Shown here piece after piece: positions 1-9,984 of a stretch of 64,000 nt of DNA. The DNA is from Tigriopus japonicus (Eukaryota > Arthropoda > Copepoda > Harpacticoida > Harpacticidae), in NCBI GenBank assembly GCA_010645155.1, contig CM021318.1, positions 771,056-835,055 on the forward strand. The letters run 5' to 3'. Positions within the stretch are counted from its first letter, which is position 1, and each line of letters starts with the position of its first letter. Under the pieces are notes generated by a model. It was not told the origin of the DNA and did no database searches. It saw only the letters and a program-made list of their open reading frames with translations. The position numbers and the translations under genes were made by a program.

Positions 1-1818
1 AAATAGTTGAAAGCTGTCCAAAAATAAATAGTAAAAACTTTTGCATTTTTTATGGAACATACGGTATGTCTGATTTCAAATAGAAGTGTCTTTTTTAAAG
101 AACCTGATGTGGTTTCAAGACTATTGAAACATCTCAAACCTTGTTATTTCTGACTCAAACCTTTCGAAAAGTCGAATTTAAGGTCAAGGCAGAACCTATA
201 GAAAAGGCATTGTAGGTGTGCGTGTCTAGTGGCTCCTAAAACAGGAAGATTAAGAGCCATGGAAAGTGTAAAGTGAGGACAATTATCGTCAAATTCTGCT
301 CGAAAAGCGTCAAAAATACGATACAATATGAAATAACTTGGTCAATGAAGATTATTATTGGGATTTTTCGTGGACTTTATACTAATAATGCAAAATTTCT
401 GCAAGGCAAAAACTTAAATAGCTTCTGATGATTTTACACTTGTTAGGGTGCCATTACAGATTATGTTGTTAGTGGTGCAATGTGTACTCTAATCAATTAT
501 TGTTTCACTTACGTCGACATCAACAGTTATAAATCAAAAAAAAAGGTCATTAAATTAAAATCACCATTTCGATTGAACATTGTTACTAGCAGCAATGGAC
601 TCGTGATTTGTAATCGATACAATTACAAAGGATTAATTTAAATACAAGTATTCTCGATAAAGAACCCAACTTCAGAATGAGATAACAAAATATCTTCAAT
701 ATGATACTCTAGCATTGGAAAGTGGCATTAAAGGTCTTGGAAAACTCTCATAGTCATCTAAATGCTCTGTTATGAAAACGTTGCACATTTCAGCATTTTC
801 CAGGAGCCTCTCGGTGCCTCCCCTGGAATTCTGTTCAATCAATAACTCGTATGTATTTAAATTCCACATAGTTGTTTATCTTCCACTTGTCATAAGCCAA
901 GAACTTTGCTAATTATGCATTAGCAAATAGATTAATAAAGAATCGATTACAAACTTATTTTTCTTTTGCTAGCCATTTTTGAAATCGTTCAGAAATTGTT
1001 CTGCCTGAGTTTACTCTCAAGTTTCATCGTCAAAAGGAAGGGCCAAGATTCTTGACAGGTCTTCCTTGTTTTTATTCATCTCACTAACAACTATTTCTCT
1101 TAAACTCCTCTTCTGTGATTTCTTTCCCAAATATTGGCGTTGAATTTTAGCTCTTTCTGTCATAAACATGTTTTGAGATAGTTGGATTCGTTTAATTTGC
1201 GGAAAAGGAAGAAAAACTTGGAAAGTCAGGAAAAAATAACGCCTGTGGAAATGCTCACAAACGTTTTTTTTTCGTTGTTTCACTTAACTCGAACAAGCTT
1301 TTGCAGTTATTGCTGGCTTATCAACTTGGCAAGCATCATGAAAAGGGGCATGATATTGAGAAAACCTTACAGATTCAATGAGATAATCAATGGCGGCATT
1401 TGATATAGAGTTCTAGCTTTAAAATTATAAAGATGGAGAAAATAGGATGTTTTTGATTGAATTTTCCTCTTGCCTCTTTTGACATGCCTAATGATCGACG
1501 TTTGACCACAAAACTTCTCAACCTAATCCAGACATGTCAATTCTCTGAAGTTTTCCACATGAAAAGATCCAGGCAAACATTCACACCAAATCGTCTTTTT
1601 TCGTTGACATTAAATATATCCAGATATTTCCGGATCAAAGGCATATAGAGTGACATGATGTTTGAGTCCGTACGATTTCAATTTACCATTGAAGCATATC
1701 TAGTCATGGAATTTAATCCGCACTTTTACCTTTGTCTGTCAATTCATGTGAGACAAATGATTTGTCTGCGCTGTTGAACACACGTCAATGAGGTCTATAA
1801 AATACTAGAGAGCTTGTA
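1..1818. other. AT-rich intergenic DNA, no supported gene
   Basis: No recognisable coding sequence. One minus-strand open frame at 1017-1283 ends in a fairly protein-like, Lys/Arg-rich stretch after an acceptor-like tttatgacag, but it has no recognisable domain and no partner exon that I could find, so it is not called as a gene. The rest is AT-rich with homopolymer runs. Confidence 0.5.
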
Positions 1819-2049
1819 CAGGGACAAATGTGTCTCTAGCTGCCAGCTGATGAGCAGACAAAATTTGTTGGGCAATTTGAATTTTAAAGTCAAAAATTAA
1901 AAAAAAAAAAAAAAAACTTTTCAAATTTAAAGTCAAATGGAGAATAGACGATTTGCAGTTGAGATATTCCAAAAAAAATGGCAAAAAAACTTCGTCAGTA
2001 TGAAAGCGTGGAAGGCTCAATTTTTTTAAAAAAAAGTTGTTTGTCCCTG
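1819..2049. mobile_element. Small TA-flanked TIR element (MITE candidate)
   Basis: A 231-bp segment begins CAGGGACAAA and ends with the reverse complement TTTGTCCCTG. Both ends are flanked by TA (1817-1818 and 2050-2051), as expected for Tc1/mariner-type insertions. The interior is A/T-homopolymer rich and non-coding. The inverted repeat is only about ten bases, so a chance match is possible and other genomic copies would be needed to confirm it. Confidence 0.45.
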
Positions 2050-2539
2050 TATAGAGTCCTTTAAGTGGAACCAGCAAAATAGAAATAACGTGCAACCTTT
2101 CGGCATTTTTTAAACAAGATTTCAGTTCTTATGTGTCGAATAGACATTGAAAACTTCAAAAATAGGTCAAACTTTTGTGTCAGAGTGCAATATCGGGAGC
2201 TGTATTAGTAAGGTGACCTCCCAGTCAACTGTTCGTTAGAGGACCCCATAGGTGAGATAATTTACCAATCATGATGACAAACTTGTACTTTCTTCTTTCA
2301 TTTTTTCTGTCAAATTGAGATTGAAACAAGTTCTTAAGCTTTGTAATAGAGAAATAAATGCATGCACTTGTAATGTAAATTTGTGTGTTTTAATAAATAT
2401 TTTTAACAGCTAAATTTTTGAGTCATTGTCGGATTGTGTTGTATTAAAAATAAGTTTATAAGGTTATGTAAAGGTGAGGTAACCTCCTCTGGTAGTTTCC
2501 TTGTATTTTTTATCGTTTCTTGAGCCAATTTTCTTGAGT

Positions 2540-2615
2540 CTCGATATAAGAAAAATCTCGATATAAGCAACATTTTGCAGCTGACAGAAAAGTTTCTTTT
2601 ATCGAGATTCGACTG
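2540..2615. mobile_element. Pogo/Tigger-like transposon end (relic)
   Basis: The stretch contains repeated CTCGATATAAG and ends ATCGAGATTCGACTG followed by TA. Read on the other strand this is TA-CAGTCGAATCTCGAT, which resembles pogo/Tigger-class terminal repeats (CAGTYGAAYCTCGAT). I found no matching opposite end, so this is at best a solo end or a truncated copy. Confidence 0.3.
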
Positions 2616-2617
2616 TA

Positions 2618-3840
2618 CTTTCATAAATATCTATGACAAACGTACGTTTGTGGATCCCTACAAAAGTACGCATGCTTTTTGAGATTTTAAACCAGGGGTA
2701 CCATGAATTGGAAGAAGGAGTGTATTTGTTATGCATTTATCACAAATATCGCTTCTAACGGCAGCCCTCAAAATTTGAAATGATTGAAAAGGAGATTGAC
2801 CTCCTCAGAAAGTGTACGTGGTGTTGTTTCGTGGATCGATCAGGCGTAAGAACAAGTGCCTATGTGAGCATGAAATTAAAACGTATGTTGTTGAACTCCG
2901 ATTTGACTGATAGACAATTTGACAGTTGGGACCGGATTTAAATATCGTGATAATAATGTGCTGAGCTGTCATGCATGCATGCCAAATCAGTTGATGCTCC
3001 ATTAGAGGGGAAACTTAAGCATTGTTTTGTTTGAGCAAAGTAGACCATAAACCACGAGCATATGCATCATTCGTCTTGTCTTGGTTGAATGATAGAAATT
3101 TTAAGAAAGCCAGGATTAAGACGACTAAAAAAGATATAAGTTTTTCTTCCCCCTAAATTTTTATCAAAGGACCGCATTTGCTGCTTTTGGAACTTGTAAC
3201 ACACTGCAATAATTGCTCGTCAAAAGACGATGCCACATAACAAAACAAATGATGCAGAATGTGATCTTGAACCAAAATAACGACTGTTAATGCACACTAC
3301 GAGAGCACTAAGAGTCAAATTTTGCCATTTTTAGAGCCTCAGAATCCTGTTTTATTTGTTTTAAGCGGTCTCTGATCTGATTTTTCCAAATCTCAAATAA
3401 TACAAATCTCATAAAGCTCCAATGGGTGGTATGAGTGGACTTTAAAGTAAATTACTAGTTATTAAGTAAATAATTAAAAATCTTGGAGCTAAACATGCAT
3501 TTAACAACAATGCCCAAATATGGAAATGTTGCCTAGTCTTTATATGGAATCACACGAAAGACAAAGTAATTTAAAAAGGGACATTCAAATCGTTTCTCTT
3601 TTAAGTCTGAAAAATTGAACCTTTCTTGGTTTAAAGTTGACTTTAACTTGGTTTTGGTTACAGAAGAGAACAATGAAAGCAAACAATTAAGTCACAAAAC
3701 TGTCATTTTCTCCAAGCTTTTAGAAAACTATAGCAACAAAAAGATGAAAAATAATTTTCGGCATCGTTTGCGCCGATTATCAACTATAAATCAGATTGAA
3801 TTGGACGGATGCCAGGATGAAAAAAATAAGACTTGAAAAA
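2618..3840. other. Intergenic DNA, nothing recognised
   Basis: AT-rich sequence with only short, unsupported open frames. No RNA gene, tandem repeat or transposon end was recognised here. Confidence 0.5.
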
Positions 3841-3842
3841 TA

Positions 3843-5127
3843 CGGGGAGGGGCAGAAGTATCCAGACAAAACTTGGATGACGTATATCTCCTGAAGCAAG
3901 AGGAATATTTTTATTTCCCGCGTTTTTCTGGTTTGACCAAAAACCGGTTTTGAATGTTTGTTAATTTTTTTTTTGTTTAAATCCGGAAATATGAAGCCAC
4001 AGGAACAAAAGCGTTAAGTGATTGCTGAATTGCTCTCGGCCGGCAACGACGCCAGAGCCATCATCAAGTCAACCAAGTACCCCAGGGCCACCATCTATGA
4101 GGTCGTGAAAAGGCTGCAGTCTGGCCGGGGGACAGGCCACGCCCCCTGCGGCCCACACAGGGCAAAAAAAGTGGACCCCCAGGTTCTTGGCGGGTCTGAG
4201 GAGGTCCATCAAGGCAAACCCAGCTGTGTCCATATCGACCCACGCAGCCAGGCGGTCCGTGAGCAAGAGGACTGTGGCCAGGGCCGTCAAGGAGGACCTG
4301 AACTTGACCTCCTACGTCAGAGGCAGACACCACCTTCTTACCGAGAAGATGAAGGCCACCAGGCTTGAGAGGGGCAAGAAGTTGCGCAGAATCTGCAAGG
4401 TCAATCCGAGGACAGTCAGACTTTTCTCAGATGAGTCAATCTTCACAGTGGATGGCGCGTACAACCCCCAGAACAACCGATGGCTTGCCGAGAACAGAAC
4501 CGTTGTGCCTCCCATCATTAAGACAAAGAATCCTGCCAAGATTATGGTCTTTGGCCTCATCAGCAGCCACGGGAAGGTGATGCCAGCCCATGTTTTCCCT
4601 CCCAAATTCATGCTCAACGCCGCCGTGTACGTGGAGCTTCTAAGGAAGGTTGTGATGCCCTGGCTGGCAACCTCGTACCCACCAGGAACAAAATTCTAGT
4701 GGATCCAGGACTCTGCTCTGTGTCATGTGTCCATTGTTTCCATGAACTTTTTGAACAACAAATTTGACGTGGTGGTCAAGAAAGACGAGTGGCCTTCAAA
4801 CAGCCCTGACCTCAACCCATGCAACTTCTAGTTGTGGTCCGAGCTGAGGAGGAAGGTCAACAAGATGCCCCACAACAGCCTGGCGTCTCTGAAGTCGTCG
4901 GTGATGTGGAACATGGCCTCCTTCTCCACGGCCGATGTCGCCAAAGCCAGCTCGGCCTTTGTCGGCCGCTTGGACGCCGTCATTAAGGCCAACGGTGACC
5001 ATATTGAATAAAAATGTTTTTAATTGTTGTCCAAACTGTTTTTGTTAAATACACAATTGGCTAAAAATAGCTCTTGATGCTGTAAATTATGTTCAAAGTT
5101 TTGTCCGGATACTTCTGCTCCACTCTG
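3843..5127 (+). mobile_element. Complete but inactivated mariner element
   Basis: A 1285-bp element, typical mariner length, with imperfect terminal inverted repeats of about 30 bp. Both ends share the core GCAGAAGTATCC(A/G)GACAAAACTT. It is flanked by TA dinucleotides at 3841-3842 and 5128-5129, the Tc1/mariner target duplication. It encodes one transposase reading frame (3991-5011) that is broken. The interior is clearly GC-richer than the AT-rich flanks. Intact ends and full-length coding homology suggest fairly recent insertion followed by inactivation. Confidence 0.93.
3991..5011 (+). pseudogene. Mariner transposase pseudogene
   Basis: This was a DDE/D transposase of about 340 codons that would bind the element's inverted repeats and cut and paste it. 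The N-terminal helix-turn-helix region is visible (AELLSAGNDARAIIK, then ATIYEVVKRLQSG). The catalytic aspartates lie in FSDESIFTVD, IQDSALCH and NSPDLNP, with 32 residues between the second and third by my count. The frame is broken by an in-frame TAA at codon 9 (4015-4017), a probable one-base insertion in the C run at 4176-4180, TAG at 4697-4699 and TAG at 4829-4831. The normal stop is TAA at 5009-5011. It cannot make functional transposase. The relatives I recall are crustacean and insect mariner copies with the same SPDLNP block. Confidence 0.92.
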
Positions 5128-5129
5128 TA

Positions 5130-6458
5130 TGAATGTTGAAAATCAATGTCGAAACGTTGAAGGATGACACGTTAGGAGCAAAATAGGAGATCGAACAATC
5201 ATTTGATTGAAGTTCTTTTGTGGTCCTCTAAGATATATGGAATGGAAACGACTGGAAATTTTCTGGACAAAAACTCAAGGCATTAAAATATCAATATTTC
5301 GATCTTTCGTGGCATTGTTTGCAACCTCTTTAAAAAGTAACTTAACTTCAAAAGAATCATAACCAAAATCGCAATCTTAGCCCAAAGAATTTTGGTTCCC
5401 AATCATAGAGAAATTCAACTGAAGCTTAAAAATTCGTCTCCATACGGAGACAGAACGAAGGCAAAGTCTCTTGATTTTCTAGCGATCCTCATCTTAAATT
5501 TGTTGGTAAAATTGCGGCTTTGATCCTAAAATTGATTTCTCTTCATATTTCAAGCCAATTTGAGCTTAGTCACATTGTTATTGTGTTTAAGAAAAAAAAA
5601 TCATTGTGAGCAATTTAAATTAAGGGCAAATATTTTCCGATAAATACCAGGGGTCGGCAACCAACGGGCCTAGGCCCACATGTGGGCCCACGGGTGATCG
5701 TTGGTGGTTTTGAGAGCATCCATGGTACTGTACTCGTGGGCTCAGAGCTCTTTGATGGTAGATATGTGGTCCATGAACTTACCAGGATCTGTTTGGAGGG
5801 CCCCAGACTACGTTAGTCAAATTTGGTGTGCCTTAACCCAAAAGCAGTTGCTGACCCCTGCTCTTTATAAATGTCTAGACTAAGTACTGTAAGTCATTAT
5901 AAAAAGGGCGAAGGTCTGTATAAATAATATGATGATGATATAAAATAAATGAAACTCTGTGGAGTGTGGCTGTTTTTTATCACAATTTGGTGGGGTGACC
6001 TTCTTGCCTTGACTTCCCCCCAAACTTATTCACGCTTCATCTGTCTTTTTTAATTATGAGGTTGCGTGAACCAAATAGGACGTTATACCGAGGGAAAAAC
6101 AATTGTCAATGAGGGTTCTCCTTTCACTCCTCTCCTGATGTTCCAGGCAAAGATTTATTTCGATTTCAGTTTTCGCCAATTCGTTGCTTAGTGAAAAGTT
6201 AATCCATAAAATGTCTCATCAAATCTTGATTAAAACGTATAAGAGGACTTTCTCACAAAAATCCACGTTGCATTCAATTTCTTTGACTCATTCAAGGTCT
6301 ATTTTCTGGCAAATTAGTCACTCGCACTTCAAGTGTTGTTTTCTTCTGTTCATCCATCCACCTATGTATCACATGACCTTTTAAAGTCTGGACATTTCTT
6401 GACTTCAATCTGTGCACAAACATTGGACAACCAATCCATCAAGAATATCACTCAAAAC
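5130..6458. other. Intergenic region upstream of TMEM9
   Basis: No gene recognised. It contains the small hAT-type MITE at 5648-5860. The 300 bp or so before TMEM9 presumably hold its promoter and 5' leader, but I see no convincing TATA or initiator element. An AG after CCTTTTAA near 6386 could be a leader splice acceptor. Confidence 0.4.
5648..5860. mobile_element. hAT-type MITE, family with GGGGTCGGCAAC ends (copy 1)
   Basis: The segment starts CAGGGGTCGGCAACC and ends GTTGCTGACCCCTG, an inverted repeat of the hAT type. The interior is rich in GGGCCCAC units, including the palindromic CCCACATGTGGG. It matches the element at 36350-36597 in inverted orientation: the stretch from the end through the CCCACATGTGGG block and GGGTGATCGTTG is shared. 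It is non-coding. The flanking 8-bp duplication is not clear here, so this is probably the older copy. Confidence 0.72.
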
Positions 6459-7145
6459 ATGAATCTCCTACTCTTAATTGGTGCTCTTACCCTCTTTATT
6501 CCGGGTTTTTCACACTCATCCGTGCCTCATGATCAGGGTGGGGCCATAAATATCTTGGAACAAAAAGAGATCTCTTCCATTGAGGATGTGCATCATCAGA
6601 ATTCGAGATGCGTTTGCAAATGTCCCGATGTTCCCACATTCCGTAGTCAATTCAGCCGCAAATTTCTCCCTCCACAAGGCCAAGAAGTCCGTCGATCCGT
6701 TTACGTCAATTCCAGCGTTGAACCCAATGATTGCGATTGTGAACACGTCGTACTTTCACTTTTGACCCTAAGCAAATTAGAGGCCGATGGATTCTGTCCT
6801 CGATGCAAATGTAATTTTGAGATCAGAAATCTGGGAATGATCAAAGTCGTGGTAATTTTGGTGATTTGGGTGATTATGATCTTGTTGATCTATATGGGTT
6901 TTCTTACCTGTTTGGAGCCGATTATGAACAAGAAATTGCCCGGAATTAACTATCGGGAACATCATAACGCCCCTGAGACTGAAGATGAAGACTTGGATAC
7001 GGGGGAACATTTAGCTAATGGCACGCCCATGCGAACCTACCGTTCATCCGTGATCAATCGTATGGAGAACCAACAATCGAAGTGGAAGAAACAAGTGGAG
7101 GAACAAAGGCGTAACATTTATGATAGACATACCATGTTGAATTAA
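6459..7145 (+). CDS. TMEM9: TMEM9 family type I endosomal/lysosomal membrane protein
   Basis: The predicted protein has 228 residues. TMEM9-family proteins sit in late endosomal/lysosomal membranes, where vertebrate members are linked to vesicular acidification (v-ATPase assembly, CLC exchangers). Seen here: a hydrophobic signal peptide (residues 1-20, MNLLLLIGALTLFIPGF), a luminal cysteine-rich region (CVCKCP, CDCEH, FCPRCKCNFE) matching the family's Cys pattern, one membrane segment at about 127-152 followed by MGFL and an acidic cytosolic tail, and the family C-terminal signature WKKQVEEQRRNIYDRHTML. The ATG at 6459 was chosen over an in-frame upstream ATG because it begins directly with the signal peptide. 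The open frame is uninterrupted, so the coding region is a single exon. The zinc-finger gene starts 87 bp after the stop on the same strand. Confidence 0.9.
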   Translation: MNLLLLIGALTLFIPGFSHSSVPHDQGGAINILEQKEISSIEDVHHQNSRCVCKCPDVPTFRSQFSRKFLPPQGQEVRRSVYVNSSVEPNDCDCEHVVLSLLTLSKLEADGFCPRCKCNFEIRNLGMIKVVVILVIWVIMILLIYMGFLTCLEPIMNKKLPGINYREHHNAPETEDEDLDTGEHLANGTPMRTYRSSVINRMENQQSKWKKQVEEQRRNIYDRHTMLN

Positions 7146-7198
7146 TAAGATATCTTTACTCGTGTCATTTCCTTTGTGATATAGCCATTCCTGATCAA

Positions 7199-7214
7199 TT
7201 TTTTCCTGTTCTAG
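7199..7214 (+). promoter_or_regulatory. Possible trans-splice (or 3' splice) acceptor between TMEM9 and the zinc-finger gene
   Basis: The sequence TTTTTTCCTGTTCTAG is a pyrimidine tract ending in AG, 18 bases before the zinc-finger ATG and about 70 bases after the TMEM9 stop. No AATAAA lies between the two genes. This is the layout expected for spliced-leader trans-splicing of a downstream operon gene, but an ordinary cis intron or chance is equally open from sequence alone. Confidence 0.35.
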
Positions 7215-7232
7215 AATTAATATTGGCGTGAG

Positions 7233-8561
7233 ATGAGAGCGCTCAGATCAGTGGACGATGTTGAAGAAGCTCAATATGTCGTGGACAGTCATTATGCGCT
7301 GTTTTGCACCAAAGATGAGGTTCTTTTGGACCTGGATTGCGCTGTCACAAACCTAGATGGTATTCCGCAATCCCTTGTCATCGGGGAACAATCCCCTGTG
7401 AACCCAAATCATCCGAATTTTATGGAAATTTCCGCCAATTGGATACTCAAAAGACCTGATTCAAATTTGTCTTTTGAATCATTTGACTCGCTCTACAAGA
7501 CCATGATTGAGCAAGACTTGGACCAATTCAATTTTCAACTCAAAGTGGTTGACCTCCGAGCAATGAAATATCTTCGACGAAAAGTCAAGGCCAACAGTGA
7601 AGACGCATCAGATGGATATTTAGGGTCTTGCCGAGTATTTGTGAGCTATGCAATGCCTTCAGATTCCATACCGCATTTTTCTCTTACTGTGGCCTTATTA
7701 CATCAAGGTCAGGTATGTGATGAATCCGTCCCATTGCATATCGAGTCCGTCATTTGTAGAGGGTGTCAGACTTCCCACGACACTCTTAGAGAAGGATTTC
7801 TCCACGCCTCCAAATGCCCAAATCAACGTGATTTTGACTCAGATATCATGTGCTACATTTGCGGCTTGAACTATCAAAGTATTCCGAAATTGGAAACTCA
7901 TCTCGTCCATGACCATTTGGAAACGGGGAGTTTCTTCCCTTGTTTGAAGTGTCGGAAACACTTTTTCCAAGAAAAAGATTGGTTGACTCACAATCAGAAC
8001 CAACATTCGGATTCGAAAGCCAGATTTCCATGCCAATGTGGACGAGAATTCGTAACCAAAGGCCAACTGAATCGTCATCAAAGACAAGTGCATGAGGACA
8101 TTCGCCCATTTCCTTGTACCCGATGTGATCTTAACTTTAAATTGAAGGAACAATGGACCAAGCATCAACTTGTCCATAAAATGGTCAAAAAGCACGAATG
8201 CAGTTTGTGTCAAAAGACTTTTCGAACCAGATCCAATCTTAAGCAGCATCTAGTTCGATGTAAGAAAGGTCCTAAAAACCAGGCAAAGGCTAAGAATTCC
8301 ACCTCCTCAAGAGACCAATCAGTATTAAATCCTGGAGAATTGTCAGATCAAGATCCAACACCATCTCAAGTCAGGTTTTTAGAGGGCAATCAACCCATCC
8401 ATGACAACTTGATAGTGGATAACATTCCATATGTGATGGAATATGCTCAAAACTCGGATTTGTCCGAAGCTGAGCGCGGAAGAATTGATGAAATTCAAAG
8501 CCAAATCCTCTCAGATGTTGTTGAAAGGATTCCAATTTTTATTCGACAGTCTAATAGATAG
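7233..8561 (+). CDS. C2H2 zinc-finger protein, five fingers
   Basis: The predicted protein has 442 residues in one uninterrupted frame and is a likely nuclear DNA-binding protein; I do not recognise an orthologue. The first 200 residues lack a named domain and include a possible zinc knuckle (ICRGC...HASKC, about residues 173-193). Five C2H2-type fingers follow at about residues 205-343: MCYICG...HLVHDH, FPCLKC...HNQNQH, FPCQCG...HQRQVH (only one residue between the cysteines), FPCTRC...HQLVH, and HECSLC...HLVRC, where the last ligand is Cys instead of His. A linker resembling the classical inter-finger linker (HEDIRPFPC) joins fingers three and four. The tail is Ser/Gln-rich and acidic. The start is the first ATG after an AG acceptor-like tract. 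Confidence 0.85.
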   Translation: MRALRSVDDVEEAQYVVDSHYALFCTKDEVLLDLDCAVTNLDGIPQSLVIGEQSPVNPNHPNFMEISANWILKRPDSNLSFESFDSLYKTMIEQDLDQFNFQLKVVDLRAMKYLRRKVKANSEDASDGYLGSCRVFVSYAMPSDSIPHFSLTVALLHQGQVCDESVPLHIESVICRGCQTSHDTLREGFLHASKCPNQRDFDSDIMCYICGLNYQSIPKLETHLVHDHLETGSFFPCLKCRKHFFQEKDWLTHNQNQHSDSKARFPCQCGREFVTKGQLNRHQRQVHEDIRPFPCTRCDLNFKLKEQWTKHQLVHKMVKKHECSLCQKTFRTRSNLKQHLVRCKKGPKNQAKAKNSTSSRDQSVLNPGELSDQDPTPSQVRFLEGNQPIHDNLIVDNIPYVMEYAQNSDLSEAERGRIDEIQSQILSDVVERIPIFIRQSNR

Positions 8562-9536
8562 ATGAGTATATTTGTGACTACGTTTTGGTTTTCTGACAAA
8601 TATGAAGTTTCTTTAGCTTTAGTGAACCACGGCGTATTTTGAAACTTTGCGTCCAAAGCGCGGTTCTTTTTTCCCTTCAATAATGATGACGGCTAAAATT
8701 TGGGCTGGGCATTGAAAGTTCAGGCGAAATTGGGCGGCTAGCACCAGCCATTACACTGGAAAGAATGGGCTGAAACGGGCAGACATTGCTTCGCTATCTT
8801 GCGTATTATAACGAGATAAATTGTTGGAAGACAAGTTGATCTTTGCGTAAAGGACAGAAGAATTAAAAACATAGCATGAATTAGTTTGTGAGAAACATAT
8901 TTCACTTCTTTTTTGAAATTGTGCAAGTTTTTGGCCGATGCGAACCAGGTGGATAGGCTGAATCGGCCGGAAAGAGCCTAGTTCGCCGAAAAGTTCTCTG
9001 TAGTCGCTCGCTCGTCGTTCTTTTGAAAGGAAGAAGAACTCAAGGCAAGGGAATTCAGGGATGCCACTGTGAAAGGTGAAAATCCAGAAGATGATACACA
9101 TGTCGGTGTCCTTGTTACGAGATATGGGATTGGGGATATCTATGTACAGGGCGCTTTCACGGGGAATGATGTTGGAAGGCGTCCATGATAGAGAAATTCA
9201 TATGTCATTTCAAAGTCCATTGACATGCCTTGCATGAAAGCGGATACGTGGAGTGAAATATTGAAATCTTATATTGTTCATTTGCAAAATGAGAATAGCT
9301 CTGCCTTTCTTTACTATAGGCATTCTGTAGTAATGTAATAAACGCTTCAAACGCGATTTCGAAGACAATGATATAACATTCAATATCAAAATAAGATTTT
9401 ACTGTTATTGAAAATATGAGCTATCACGCGTTTCAACACTCTCATCGCTCTTTAAAATGCTATTTGATGGTTTAATTTTCAATTTAACCCTCAAAACGGC
9501 AATGATCAAGGAAAATAACCATCGCACCCCATTTAA
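8562..9536. other. Intergenic region between zinc-finger gene and SPT20
   Basis: No gene recognised. An AATAAA lies near 9338 but is far from the zinc-finger stop. The right part should contain the SPT20 promoter. A TCAGTT at 9537-9542 matches the arthropod initiator consensus, without a clear TATA box 30 bases upstream. Confidence 0.4.
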
Positions 9537-9702
9537 TCAGTTCGCCCTTGAATCTGACCTTAAACGCATTTCTGATTTCCGGCAAACCTGAAGGCCAAGC
9601 TCCGCAGAAAACAGAGAAACACGACCGAAAGGAAAAACAACCCGATTTTGAATCGGATTTGGTCGCGATATCCGATCAAGATCGCTCTTCCGTTCCCCAC
9701 AG

Positions 9703-9909
9703 GTAAAGCCCACACCCTCGGCCCCGCCCTTTAGCCTTTGATCCCGCCTTTTCCCGCGCTTAAAGGCCAATATTGAGCGCGTCTCTGGCGTGGACTCAAA
9801 ATGAAGACCTTTGCGCAAAGTCAGCTGAGATTTGAACCATGTTTGAGTGAAGAAGTTTGGCACGATTTTGGAAGCGCTTATCTAACCCGTCTGGATTGTC
9901 CTTTTGCAG
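9703..9909 (+). other. Intron in the SPT20 5' leader
   Basis: A good donor (CCACAG|GTAAAG) and a strong acceptor (TCCTTTTGCAG|G) define a 207-bp intron ending 75 bp before the first in-frame ATG of SPT20. In the SPT20 frame an in-frame TGA (9928-9930) follows the acceptor, so the upstream exon is untranslated with respect to this protein. Confidence 0.65.
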
Positions 9910-9932
9910 GCCGATTTTGCGAGGATGTGACC

Positions 9933-9959
9933 ATGTTTGATCAGACCTCGTCCAGTTGA
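9933..9959 (+). promoter_or_regulatory. Short upstream ORF in the SPT20 leader
   Basis: An ATG at 9933 opens an eight-codon frame (MFDQTSSS, then TGA) that is out of frame with SPT20 and closes 25 bases before the main ATG. If the leader is spliced as predicted, this uORF is in the mature mRNA and could damp translation. Function is inference. Confidence 0.5.
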
Positions 9960-9984
9960 AGGATTGGCCTTGGGGTGGTCCAGG

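Noticed and set aside
1017..1283. Minus-strand 88-residue frame with a charged, protein-like tail
   Set aside because: No domain; the one plausible upstream mini-exon (near 1370-1400) has an incompatible phase.
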